This document shows, piece after piece, positions 18,101 through 25,206 of a stretch of 50,372 bases of DNA. How positions within the stretch are numbered: position 1 is the stretch's first letter; the number at the start of each line of letters is the position of its first letter. The notes under the pieces were generated by a model. It was not told where the DNA came from. It saw nothing but the letters and a program-made list of their open reading frames with translations, and did not search any database. The stretch is from Kitasatospora griseola (GTDB taxonomy: Bacteria; Actinomycetota; Actinomycetes; Streptomycetales; Streptomycetaceae), in NCBI RefSeq assembly GCF_014648555.1, contig NZ_BMRI01000040.1:4041-54412 (forward strand), read 5' to 3'. The position numbers were made by a program, and so were the translations under genes.

Positions 18101-19725
18101 TGCCCGCCCTGCGCGAGGCCTACCGGGCAGCGGCCCAGCTCTACGAGAAGGTCGGCGTCGGCGCCGACCTGCGCGCCGAACAGGCCCGCGCCGAAGGCGA
18201 CGAAGCCGCCGCCGCAGCCGAGTTGGAGCGCCTCAGCAACAAGGTCAAGGCCCGCGCCGAGGAACTCCTCGCCAGCCCCGACGGCGCCGACGGCCCCGCC
18301 CGACAGGCCGCCGCCGCCCGCGCCGAAGAACTCGTCACCATCATCGAGGCCCGCTCCGGCGCCGCCGCTGAGGAGGTCGGCCGCCTGCGCGGCGACGCCG
18401 AACGCTCCGCGCCCGTCAACGGCGAAGCCCACACCGAGCTCCCCGAGGACCTCCTCCCGGCCGACCCCGAGCACGCCCAGGCCCTGCTGCGCACCGCCAC
18501 CGCGCTGCTCGCCGAACGCCGCGAACGCGTCGACACCGCCCGCACCGAACACGCCGACCTGCAGCGCACCCTGGACCAGGCGCAGGCCGCCGCCACCGAC
18601 TTCGAGGAACTCGCCGGCCAGCTCCGCGACGCGCTGCGCGACAACGGCGACGAGACCGAGACCGCCGACACTTACCTCGGCGGCCTCGCCGCGGCCCGCG
18701 CCGCCGCCGCCGACACGCGGCGCGCCATGCGCACCGCCGCCACCGAACTTACCGGCGCCGAACTCGCCGTCCGGGACGCCTCCGACGCCCTCGTCCGGCA
18801 CGCCAACGCCGCCCGCTACGAGGCCGTCCGCACCCCCGCCCGCCAGCAGATCCGCGAACTCCCCGCCGCCGCCCTGCCCGACCACGCCGCCGCCTGGGCC
18901 GCCGCGTTCGCCCCCCGCCTGCGCGTCCTCACCGACGAACTCGCCCAGCTGGAACGCAACCGCGCCTCCATCGTCGACCGCCTGCGCGGCCTGGTCGAGT
19001 CGTCGCTGGCCACCCTGCGCGCCGCGCAGCGGCTCTCGCGCCTGCCCGAGGGTCTCGGCGAATGGTCGGGCCAGGAGTTCCTGCGCATCCGCTTCGACGA
19101 CCCCGACCACGCCGTCCTGGTCGAACGGCTCGGCGAAGTCATCGACGACGCCACCCAGTCGGCCGTCCGGAAGAACTCCGACCTGCGCCGCGACGGCATG
19201 TCCCTGCTGCTGCGCGGCGTCGCCGCCGCGATCGGCCCCAAGGGCGTCTCGGTCGAGATCCTCAAGCCGGACGCGGTGCTTCGCGCCGAACGGGTCTCCG
19301 TCGGCCAGATGTCGGACGTCTTCTCCGGCGGCCAGCTGCTCACCGCGGCCATCGCCCTCTACTGCACGATGGCCGCCCTGCGCGCCAACGACCGCGGCCA
19401 GTCGCAGCTCCGCCACGCCGGCACGCTCTTCCTCGACAACCCGATCGGCCGCGCCAACGCGACCTACCTGCTGGAACTCCAGCGCGCCGTCGCCGACGCC
19501 CTCGGCGTCCAACTCATCTACACCACCGGCCTGTTCGACACCACGGCGCTCGCCGAGTTCCCGCTCGTCATCCGCCTCCGCAACGACGCGGACCTCCGCG
19601 CCGGCCTCAAGTACATCTCGGTGGAAGAACACCTCCGCCCCGGCCTCCCCGCACCCCAGGACCCGGACGGCCCCACGATCCACGGCGAGATCACGGCAAC
19701 CAGGATGTTCCGCAAGCCCGAATAG
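15178..19725 (+). CDS. giant SMC/MukB/JetC-like coiled-coil ATPase
   Basis: A 1515-residue SMC-like ATPase. The head begins with MYELNRVRLYSIGPAG; a degenerate Walker A, LENGGGKS, is at residues 63-70. Two very long Ala/Glu/Arg-rich coiled-coil arms (about 290-620 and 820-1260) flank a globular hinge-like segment around residues 640-790 (LPGWRYLAQSVDPADHDAIL ... FFLVPPNPAMHN). The C-terminal head carries VGQMSDVFSGGQLLTAAIALY (ABC signature, about 1375-1395) and a Walker B, LFLDN, at 1417-1421, where the usual catalytic Glu after Asp is Asn. The length suits MukB/JetC rather than a housekeeping Smc (about 1200). An AGGAGA site precedes the ATG 51 bp after the MukE-like gene. Likely role: loop extrusion and recognition of plasmid or phage DNA, or chromosome organisation. 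Confidence 0.8.
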   Translation: MYELNRVRLYSIGPAGARYADTVLDLRGVGDPVPEPQPQQIGLFGEEPEGPQRRPAPAGVLFLENGGGKSVLLKLIFSVMLPGHRNTLGGASSGVLRKFLLADDCGHVALEWQHTITGELIVVGKVSEWRGRQVSSDPRKFAELWYSFRPGPGLTLDALPVAERPSLAGDQKARGRRRTMKGFRDTLTEAAKAHPHLDVTFEEIHDRWNEHLGALGLDPELFRYQREMNADEGEAAGLFAVRNDADFTDLLLRAVTDTRDTDGLADLVHGFAAKLGRRAELTAERDFTAGSVDLLQRIVDATAGRETVREGHRAAERRTRRLALSLSARSTVERDRMHDLAVEVAAAASAVTAAETDRTRHALIVAELGYRHATLGLEAATAEAGRLRRELTDARAQFAAWQAAEAVLRHRAAADRAGRVATAIREAELDAAPALAARDRAAGALARALEDAALSAETRADQEELRAGELQQDGSAAQAEATAAATAAQKARSEAEHLRQRLTEVEQETAAAVEAGWIDDSGAEPDPARAALHAADAERAATEALELARTAAESSAVRARESAAAEARAELAAARATDARTAAERALAAEQRTAAQLAAEPRLAELLSLSPYQDGADESEGFLTPRQLDASAEDLRELLDQAVANAERTLFDLRTAAADDSRILAALGDGGLLPPGPDVLATVEHLGEQGIPALPGWRYLAQSVDPADHDAILAARPELVDGVVVTDPASLDRAREALAAAALLPRSTVAVGTAAALIAPIEGEPGFFLVPPNPAMHNETAADDERRELRARATAREEHIRELAARLGGDRALAARLASWHASCPPGTLAELAETAAAAADHAEATAAELATLRADHAEADADHQAAAARHEECRETAQRTRRRADALAGLAFRLRERANWTRRQRELADDATECERRQALCTERARTCDEDRRAAQRAADDARRTARTLRGERAEIAAADTSAEPDDTVTPISLPALREAYRAAAQLYEKVGVGADLRAEQARAEGDEAAAAAELERLSNKVKARAEELLASPDGADGPARQAAAARAEELVTIIEARSGAAAEEVGRLRGDAERSAPVNGEAHTELPEDLLPADPEHAQALLRTATALLAERRERVDTARTEHADLQRTLDQAQAAATDFEELAGQLRDALRDNGDETETADTYLGGLAAARAAAADTRRAMRTAATELTGAELAVRDASDALVRHANAARYEAVRTPARQQIRELPAAALPDHAAAWAAAFAPRLRVLTDELAQLERNRASIVDRLRGLVESSLATLRAAQRLSRLPEGLGEWSGQEFLRIRFDDPDHAVLVERLGEVIDDATQSAVRKNSDLRRDGMSLLLRGVAAAIGPKGVSVEILKPDAVLRAERVSVGQMSDVFSGGQLLTAAIALYCTMAALRANDRGQSQLRHAGTLFLDNPIGRANATYLLELQRAVADALGVQLIYTTGLFDTTALAEFPLVIRLRNDADLRAGLKYISVEEHLRPGLPAPQDPDGPTIHGEITATRMFRKPE

Positions 19726-19726
19726 G

Positions 19727-19764
19727 GCGGGAGGGTGCGAGAACAGGGGCGCGGGAGGGTGCGA
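19727..19764. repeat. two direct copies of a 14-bp repeat after the SMC-like gene
   Basis: GCGGGAGGGTGCGA occurs at 19727-19740 and 19751-19764, a 24-bp period. It is followed by a GGGGGTACCTCCC-type palindrome and a CTCCC...GGGAG pair (about 19779-19812). From memory, elements of this look recur in intergenic regions of streptomycete genomes, but I cannot check that here. Confidence 0.5.
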
Positions 19765-19812
19765 AACCGGGGGCGCGTGGGGGTACCTCCCGGCCCGCCA
19801 GGGCTGGGGGAG

Positions 19813-19917
19813 AACTGCGCGAAGGGGAACGCGCCACGTCCGCAAGATCGCGATGCAGGACAATGACCTGCACTTGATCGCGACCTTGCGGACGTGGCTG
19901 GCGCTCGTCGCGCAGTT
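19813..19917. terminator. large nested palindrome between convergent genes, probable bidirectional terminator or mobile palindromic repeat
   Basis: The outer arms are AACTGCGCGA (19813-19822) and TCGCGCAGTT (19908-19917). The inner arms are a perfect 14-bp pair, GCCACGTCCGCAAG (19833-19846) and CTTGCGGACGTGGC (19885-19898), with further pairing inside (TCGCGAT, GCAGG/CCTGC). It fills the gap between the convergent SMC-like gene and the GH16 fusion gene. The stem is far longer than needed for a terminator, so it may be a dispersed palindromic element. Confidence 0.65.
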
Positions 19918-19921
19918 GCTC

Positions 19922-22750
19922 CTACTGCTTCGTCGAAACGGTGACCGACGCGACCTTCATCGGATGCCCCGGCTCCGTCGCCGACGTCACCGGACTCCCG
20001 TACGCCGTAGGCAGGTTGCCGCCGATCGCGACGTTCAGGATCAGGAAGATCCCGTGGTGCACCGCCTGGTCCCACGCGGCCGGCTCGACCTGGTCGGACG
20101 TCACCGCGAAGTACTCCTGGCCGTCCCGCAGCCAACGGACCTTCTCGGGAGAGGCTGAGCGGTCGACCTCCAGCGTCCAGGTGTGGAACGCGCCCCAGCA
20201 GTCCGCGCAGGACTGTTCGCCGGAGCCCAGCCCGTTCGGCTCCTTGCAGGGGCCGCCCGGCGCGGTGCCGCAGTGCATGGTGCCGAAGACGCCGCGGCCG
20301 CCGACCGATTCGAGGACGTCGAGCTCGCCGACGCCCGGCCAACCGGTGTACCCGTCACGGAGTTTGCCGCCCAGCGCCCAGAATGCGGGCCAATACCCGG
20401 ACGCGGCAGGCCCCTTGACGTCCGGGAGGGCCAACTTGGCCTCCACTCGCAGGACTCCGCTCGCCGGTGCGGCGAAGTCCGCGCGCTTGGACTCGATCCG
20501 TCCGGAGGACCAGCGGCCGGCGCCGTCCCGGGTGGGCACGATCTCCAGTGAACCCTGGCCGTCCAGGCGGACGTTCGCGGTGGAGTCGGTCATGGTCTCG
20601 ATCTCGCCGGTTCCCCACTGCGCGGCGGGGCAGCCGGGGTAGCAGGTGCCCACGTCGTACTGCCAGTTGGCGGAGTCGGGCTTCGCGCCGGCGGGGCCGT
20701 CGAACTCGTCGTGCAGCAGGGTGGTCCAGCCGGTGGTGAACACGCCCGCGTCGATGAGCAGTTGGTCGAGCCGGGAGGTGAGGACGACGGCCGCCGCGTT
20801 GGTCAGGTGCGAGTCGTCGCGGTACAGCAGGACGTGCTCCAGGACGGCGGGGCAGGTTCGGCCGTCGCCGGGGCAGAGCACCGAGTTGACGCCGATGGTG
20901 CGGACGCCGGGGACGCGGCCGGCGGCGATCTCCTCGGCCAGCGGGTCGGCCCACAGGCCTTCGCTGCGCGGGAAGTCGCAGGCGGAGGTGGTGTCGGGGT
21001 GTCCGGAGACGCAGGCGGGGACGTCGCGGCCGGGGATCGGGGTGTCCTGCAGGTAGACGATCGGGACGCCCAACTCCCGCAGTGGGGCGAGGGTCCGCTC
21101 CCAGCCGTGCAGCAGCGTCGCCCGGTCGGCGGTGTAGCGGTTCAGCGTGGAGACGATGATCAGCTTGGGCCTGGGCCCGTCCTTGAGCCGGGTCAGCGCG
21201 TTCGTCCGCCAGGTGTCGCACTCGTGGTAGGTGCGTCCCAACTGGGGGTTCTCGACGGTGAGTTCGGGTAGCGGGCAGCCCTGCTTGACGAGTTCCTCGA
21301 CGGACATGCGGTGCTGGGCGGCGATGCCGAGCAGGGCGGAGAACCACTGGCCGGCGTGCGAGTCGCCGAGCAGCACGATCCGGTCGTCGCCGGTGCCGAA
21401 GCGGCAGGGCGGGCTGACGGTGTCCGCCGGGTCGACCTCGCAGGCGCCGTCCGGCGGGAAGTCCTGCCGGGCCTGGACGGGGTTGGGCACGGTCGGGCTG
21501 TGCGCGGGCGGGGCGGCGGCGAGCAGGGAGCGGCCGTCGCGGGCGCCCGGCGGCAGGCCGGACGGGTCCGGGGGAGTGGCGGGGCCGAGCATCCGGATCG
21601 TGCCGGTGCCGACGACCAGCGCCAGCACCACCGGCATCACCACCGCGGTGAGGCCCAACGACAGCCCCCGGCGCGGGATTTCACCGAGCACCCGGCTGCG
21701 GCGCAGCGGCTGCTCCAGCCAGTTGAGGGCGGCCAGCGCGGGCAGCGCGGCAGCCGCGGTGAGGGCGACCTTCACGCCCCAGTGCAGGCTGCCCCACTGG
21801 GCTTCGGCGAGCACCAGCACCGGCCAGTGCCACAGGTACAGGTTGTAGGAGAGCCGGCCGATCGCGCGCGGCGCGCGGAGCGACAGCAGCCGTCCCACCA
21901 GGTGCTTCTCGCCGGCCAGGACGACGGCGGCGGTGCCGATGGTGGGCACCAGCGCGGCGTAGCCGGGGTAGGGCGTGCGGGCGTCGAAGACCAGGACCGC
22001 GCCGAGTACCGCCGCCATGCCGCCGAGCCCCAGCAACTCCCGTATCAGTCGCGGTATTTCGCGTATCGGCAGGAGCGCGATGATCGCGCCGGCGGCGAAC
22101 TGCCAGGCCCGGGTGGGCGTGGAGAGGTACGCGCCGGCGCTCCAGTGCAGGGAGAGCCAGAACGAGCCGGCGCCGAGCAGCAGGGTCAGGCCGAGCAGGG
22201 TGCGCCGCTTCCAGACCCAGCGGGCGGCGAGGGCCATCAGCGGGGCCCACAGCAGGTAGAACTGCTCCTCGACGGCGAGCGACCAGAAGTGCAGCAGCAC
22301 GCTGGGGTCGCGGCCGGCCGCCAGGTAGTCGGTCTGTTCGGCGATGAAGCGCCAGTTGGCGACGGACAGCGCGGAGGCGAGGACGTCGCGTTCCAGGTCG
22401 GCGCGGCGCAGCGGCGCGGTGAGCAGGGCGCCGAGGACGGCGACCACGGCGAGCACCACGGCGGCGGAGGGCAGCAGGCGGCGGGCGCGGCGGGAGTAGA
22501 ACTCGGCCAGCCGGACCTTCCCGGTGGCGGCGCTCTCGCTGCGCAGCAGCCCGGTGATGAGGTAGCCGGAGATGACGAAGAAGACGTCGACGCCGACGAA
22601 GCCGCCGGCCAGGCCGGGGACGGCCGCGTGGAACGCGAGCACGGCGAGCACGGCGACGGCCCGCAGGCCTTCGATGTCGGGTCTGAACCTGGGCCGTTCG
22701 ACGGGTGGTTGCCCGAGGACGACGGTGAACGGGGCGGTGCTGGTGGACAC
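19922..22750 (-). CDS. acyltransferase-3 / SGNH / GH16 endoglucanase three-domain fusion
   Basis: A 942-residue protein with three enzyme modules. Residues about 20-400 are an OafA/YrhL-type acyltransferase-3 with ten or so membrane helices (RPDIEGLRAVAVLAVLAFHA with the conserved His41, FFVISGYL, YNLYLWHWPVLVL). Residues about 430-670 are an SGNH domain (VLLGDSHAGQW near 461 and DDSHLTN near 645 carry the Ser and Asp-His). Residues about 672-942 are a glycoside hydrolase 16 domain with the catalytic motif GELDVLES (Glu809, Asp811, Glu814) and GYWPAFWALGG. AT3-SGNH proteins O-acylate surface glycans; GH16 enzymes cut or transglycosylate beta-1,3/1,4-glucans. The GTG start lies 14 bp after the glycosyltransferase gene, so the two are co-transcribed. 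A single open frame covers all modules, so this is not a sequencing join of separate ORFs. Confidence 0.9.
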   Translation of the reverse strand: MSTSTAPFTVVLGQPPVERPRFRPDIEGLRAVAVLAVLAFHAAVPGLAGGFVGVDVFFVISGYLITGLLRSESAATGKVRLAEFYSRRARRLLPSAAVVLAVVAVLGALLTAPLRRADLERDVLASALSVANWRFIAEQTDYLAAGRDPSVLLHFWSLAVEEQFYLLWAPLMALAARWVWKRRTLLGLTLLLGAGSFWLSLHWSAGAYLSTPTRAWQFAAGAIIALLPIREIPRLIRELLGLGGMAAVLGAVLVFDARTPYPGYAALVPTIGTAAVVLAGEKHLVGRLLSLRAPRAIGRLSYNLYLWHWPVLVLAEAQWGSLHWGVKVALTAAAALPALAALNWLEQPLRRSRVLGEIPRRGLSLGLTAVVMPVVLALVVGTGTIRMLGPATPPDPSGLPPGARDGRSLLAAAPPAHSPTVPNPVQARQDFPPDGACEVDPADTVSPPCRFGTGDDRIVLLGDSHAGQWFSALLGIAAQHRMSVEELVKQGCPLPELTVENPQLGRTYHECDTWRTNALTRLKDGPRPKLIIVSTLNRYTADRATLLHGWERTLAPLRELGVPIVYLQDTPIPGRDVPACVSGHPDTTSACDFPRSEGLWADPLAEEIAAGRVPGVRTIGVNSVLCPGDGRTCPAVLEHVLLYRDDSHLTNAAAVVLTSRLDQLLIDAGVFTTGWTTLLHDEFDGPAGAKPDSANWQYDVGTCYPGCPAAQWGTGEIETMTDSTANVRLDGQGSLEIVPTRDGAGRWSSGRIESKRADFAAPASGVLRVEAKLALPDVKGPAASGYWPAFWALGGKLRDGYTGWPGVGELDVLESVGGRGVFGTMHCGTAPGGPCKEPNGLGSGEQSCADCWGAFHTWTLEVDRSASPEKVRWLRDGQEYFAVTSDQVEPAAWDQAVHHGIFLILNVAIGGNLPTAYGSPVTSATEPGHPMKVASVTVSTKQ

Positions 22751-22764
22751 GGGAGGTGGACCTT

Positions 22765-24429
22765 TCAGCCCAGCCAGGGCAGCATCGGCGCCACCCAGCC
22801 GGAGGCGAGCAGGGCGATCAGGGCGAGCGTGCTCGTGACGGCGAGGGCCTCGGGCCAGCGCCTGGGCCGCATCGTCGGGCGTGCCCCGGATTCGGTGTTC
22901 TCGGTGGGGTGCGGCCGCAGTTCGGCGTACAGGTCGCGGATCAGCGGGACGCCGGCGTGCAGCTGCACGGCCAGGTACAGGGCCAGACCCCAGGTGTAGT
23001 GCCAGCCGTGCATCGCGGTGGCGACGGCCACGCCGGCGGTGGTGGCGATCAGGGTGCCGGCCGTCCACACCAGGGAGACCAGCAGCACCTTGCGGGCCAT
23101 GCCGCCGGAGCCGCCGGGCTTGGCGACGCCGGTGGGCACCCAGGCGGCGCTGCGGCCGCGCAGGGTGTGCCAGTAGGCGGTGGCGGCGGCGAAGCTCATC
23201 AGCACGTTGGCGCGCAGCACTTCGGTGCGCCAGCGGGTGCGGCTGACCCGGGGCAGCAGGACGTGCCAGAGCCACAGCAGGGAGAGCATCGGCAGCACGT
23301 ACCAGGCGCGGACCTCGCCGGGGAAGGCGAACAGCATGACCAGCGGCGGCAGCGGCGCGGTGAGCACGTTCACGGCCGCGGCCAGGTAGCCGACGATGCC
23401 TTCGTCGAAGCAGCGGCGCATCCGCCAGGTCATGGCCTTGCGGGCGGCCCGGTCGCCGATCAGGTGCAGGTTGCCCATCGTCCAGCGGTACTGCTGGTTG
23501 ACGAAGCTGGTGGTGGAGTCCGGCGAGGTGCCCTTGGCGACCAGCACCGGCACGTACCGGGTGGTGAATCCCCGTTCGTGCAGGGCGAGTCCGGTGTACA
23601 TGTCCTCGCTGTGGTCGAGCCGGGCGAAGCCGCCCGCGGCGTCGATCGCGGAGCGCCGGTACACGGCGTTGGAGCCGCAGCAGATCGCCGCGTCGGAGGC
23701 GTCCCGGCTGGGCTGCACCCAGCGGAAGAACCACTCCTGGGAGGCGCCTGCGGCGCGCTGCACCCAGCCCATCGAGGCGTCGGTGTCGAAGCACTGCGGG
23801 CTCTGGACGATGCCGACCCGGTCGTCGCCGAAGTACGGCAGCAGGTGCTGCAGCAGGTCGGCGCGCGGCGCGAAGTCGGCGTCCAGGATGGCGATGTACT
23901 CGGCCCTGCTCAGGGTGAGCGCGTGGTTGAGGTTGCCGGCCTTCTTGAACTCGCCGCGGTTCGGCCGCACGACGTAGTGGTAGCCGAACTCCTCGGCCAG
24001 CGCGGCCACTTCGGGCCGGTCGGCGTCGTCCAGCACCCAGACGTCGAGCTGTCCGGGGTGGTCGAGCCGGGCGACGGCGCGGTAGGCGTTGGCGAGGATG
24101 TCGAGCGGTTCGCCGCAGGTCGGCAGGTAGAGGTCGACGGACGGCGGTTCGGCGGGCTGCCAGGCGGCGACCAGCAGTTCGTGGCCGGCCCGGGTGAATC
24201 GGCGGCGACGCAGTCCGTTGAGGCAAGTCAGCGCGAGTGCAACGAGGTTGACGCCGAGGACGGCCAGGAACGGCCAGAGCGCGGGCGTCCGGAGGGAGAA
24301 ACTGAACATGGTGGCCGCGCTGAGCACGAAGGCGAACGCGGAGAGCAGCGGGACCCAGCGACGCTGAGGTCCGAAATACCAGTAGAGCTCCTGATCGGAG
24401 GGTGGCGACGGAAGGTGATTGACAGTCAT
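22765..24429 (-). CDS. cellulose-synthase-like family 2 glycosyltransferase (membrane polysaccharide synthase)
   Basis: A 554-residue processive beta-glycosyltransferase of the BcsA type. Two N-terminal membrane helices (residues about 26-70) are followed by the catalytic domain with Asp134-Asp135 (VLDDADRP), the DAD motif at 183-185 (ILDADFAPR), the acceptor-side SED at 274-276 in place of TED, and QQYRW at 312-316, the Q(Q/R)xRW of processive synthases. About six more helices follow. There is no PilZ domain, so regulation by cyclic di-GMP through this chain is unlikely. The start ATG at 24427-24429 has GGGGGG upstream; a GTG four codons earlier has none. It is the first gene of an operon with the acyltransferase/GH16 fusion, pointing to an acylated beta-glucan. 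Confidence 0.85.
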   Translation of the reverse strand: MTVNHLPSPPSDQELYWYFGPQRRWVPLLSAFAFVLSAATMFSFSLRTPALWPFLAVLGVNLVALALTCLNGLRRRRFTRAGHELLVAAWQPAEPPSVDLYLPTCGEPLDILANAYRAVARLDHPGQLDVWVLDDADRPEVAALAEEFGYHYVVRPNRGEFKKAGNLNHALTLSRAEYIAILDADFAPRADLLQHLLPYFGDDRVGIVQSPQCFDTDASMGWVQRAAGASQEWFFRWVQPSRDASDAAICCGSNAVYRRSAIDAAGGFARLDHSEDMYTGLALHERGFTTRYVPVLVAKGTSPDSTTSFVNQQYRWTMGNLHLIGDRAARKAMTWRMRRCFDEGIVGYLAAAVNVLTAPLPPLVMLFAFPGEVRAWYVLPMLSLLWLWHVLLPRVSRTRWRTEVLRANVLMSFAAATAYWHTLRGRSAAWVPTGVAKPGGSGGMARKVLLVSLVWTAGTLIATTAGVAVATAMHGWHYTWGLALYLAVQLHAGVPLIRDLYAELRPHPTENTESGARPTMRPRRWPEALAVTSTLALIALLASGWVAPMLPWLG

Positions 24430-24479
24430 TGGGCCCCCCACGGCCGGTCATTGACACCTGTCGTCGGTCAGATTACCCG

Positions 24480-24495
24480 ATTGGTATAGACCAAA
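24480..24495. promoter_or_regulatory. DasR-like responsive element upstream of the glucan operon
   Basis: ATTGGTATAGACCAAA matches the published DasR consensus ACTGGTCTAGACCACT at 12 of 16 positions and is itself a TTGGT/ACCAA inverted repeat. It sits 51 bp upstream of the glycosyltransferase ATG, where an operator would overlap the promoter. DasR is the GntR-family regulator of N-acetylglucosamine metabolism and development in streptomycetes. The match is seen in the sequence; DasR control is an inference. Confidence 0.55.
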
Positions 24496-24565
24496 TGACC
24501 ACGTGGGATGAACGCTGGGGCAACTCCGGTGAAGCCCGTGTGACCAGGCATGACCATGTCGGACG

Positions 24566-24596
24566 GAGGCCCCCGGCATCCGCCGGGCGAGGCCTC
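24566..24596 (-). terminator. stem-loop downstream of the ArsR gene
   Basis: GAGGCC-CCCGGC (24566-24577) pairs with GCCGGG and GGCCTC (24582-24587 and 24591-24596) around an ATCC loop, with a three-base bulge. It lies about 140 bp past the ArsR stop on the minus strand. Confidence 0.4.
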
Positions 24597-24739
24597 TGGG
24601 GCCGTTGACGAGCAGGGTGACGAGACGGTTCCAACGTTGTACTGGCGAAGGGTCGCCGCGCCCCGTGGCGGGTATCCGCCTTGTCCGGGACGTGAATTGA
24701 CGGATCGTCAGGCTGGTGGCCCGAGGGTCGGTCGAACGG

Positions 24740-25102
24740 TCAGCGGGCGGCCGGCTTCGGGGTGGTGAAGCACGGCCCGGCGGCGACGAGCACCGCGTCC
24801 AGCAGTCCGGGGAAGCGCGCGGAAAGATCTGCGGCGCGCAGTGTGTTCATCTTAGAGGTGCCGCGACGGTGCTGGCGGATCAGTCCGGCCTCGCGCAGGA
24901 CGCGGAAGTGGTGGGTCAATGTCGATTTGGTGACCGGCAGTTCGAACGCCAGGCAGTTCAGCTCGTCGCCGCCCACCGCCGCCAGGTCGGCGACGATCCG
25001 CAGCCGGGTCGGGTCGGCGAGTGCGTGCAGCACGGCCTCCAGCCGCAGCTCGGCGACGGTCGGCTCCGGCAGCAGTCCCGGGCAGTCCTGGTCGGTGGTC
25101 AC
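24740..25102 (-). CDS. ArsR-family winged-helix regulator
   Basis: A 120-residue ArsR/SmtB-type DNA-binding protein. The winged-helix core is visible: LEAVLHALADPTRLRIVADLA, then the recognition helix in LPVTKSTLTHHFRVLREAGLI and the wing QHRRGTSKMNTLR. The GTG at 25100-25102 is chosen because upstream codons translate the operator region. No classical alpha3 metal-binding ELCVC motif is present, though cysteines occur elsewhere, so it may sense a small molecule or redox state rather than arsenic-like metals. It is divergent from an old-yellow-enzyme gene, and the two share a promoter region with palindromes, so it most likely represses both that gene and itself. Confidence 0.88.
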   Translation of the reverse strand: MTTDQDCPGLLPEPTVAELRLEAVLHALADPTRLRIVADLAAVGGDELNCLAFELPVTKSTLTHHFRVLREAGLIRQHRRGTSKMNTLRAADLSARFPGLLDAVLVAAGPCFTTPKPAAR

Positions 25103-25108
25103 CCTGCC

Positions 25109-25165
25109 ATAGTACGAGAACTCTCGTAGTTTGACAGATGTCGTAGTACGGCAGCTATCGTACGA
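25109..25165. promoter_or_regulatory. overlapping divergent promoters with ArsR-type palindromic operators
   Basis: Minus strand: -35 CTGTCA (plus-strand 25132-25137), a 17-nt spacer, -10 TACTAT (25109-25114). The palindrome TACGAGA-AC-TCTCGTA (25113-25128) fills the spacer, so a bound repressor would block the regulator's own promoter. Plus strand: a perfect -35 TTGACA (25131-25136) with TATCGT (25156-25161) as a loose -10. Further TCGTA-type half-sites follow, CGTAGTACG (25142-25150) and TCGTACGA (25158-25165). This fits repression of both genes by the ArsR protein. Confidence 0.7.
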
Positions 25166-25206
25166 AGCGAAGAGACCAGTCGGGACCACAGGAAGGACGG
25201 GCCGTC

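Larger units (their letters stand above)
24430..24739. other. 310-bp intergenic region between the glucan operon and the ArsR gene
   Basis: No convincing gene is present; the open frames have poor codon bias. It holds the operator at 24480-24495, a stem-loop at 24566-24596, and a short palindrome, TGACG/CGTCA (24698-24710), just past the end of the ArsR gene. Confidence 0.6.

Noticed and set aside
16147..19863. Very long minus-strand open frame (1238 codons) opposite the SMC-like gene
   Set aside because: The product is Gly/Val/Ala low-complexity, an exact shadow of the coiled-coil Ala/Arg/Glu codons on the plus strand.
19853..20158. 101-codon plus-strand frame beginning inside the large palindrome
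   Set aside because: It overlaps the GH16-coding sequence antisense and starts in the hairpin; there is no coding bias.
24550..24768. 72-codon plus-strand frame between the glucan operon and the ArsR gene
   Set aside because: Poor codon bias, overlap with the ArsR gene end and no ribosome site.
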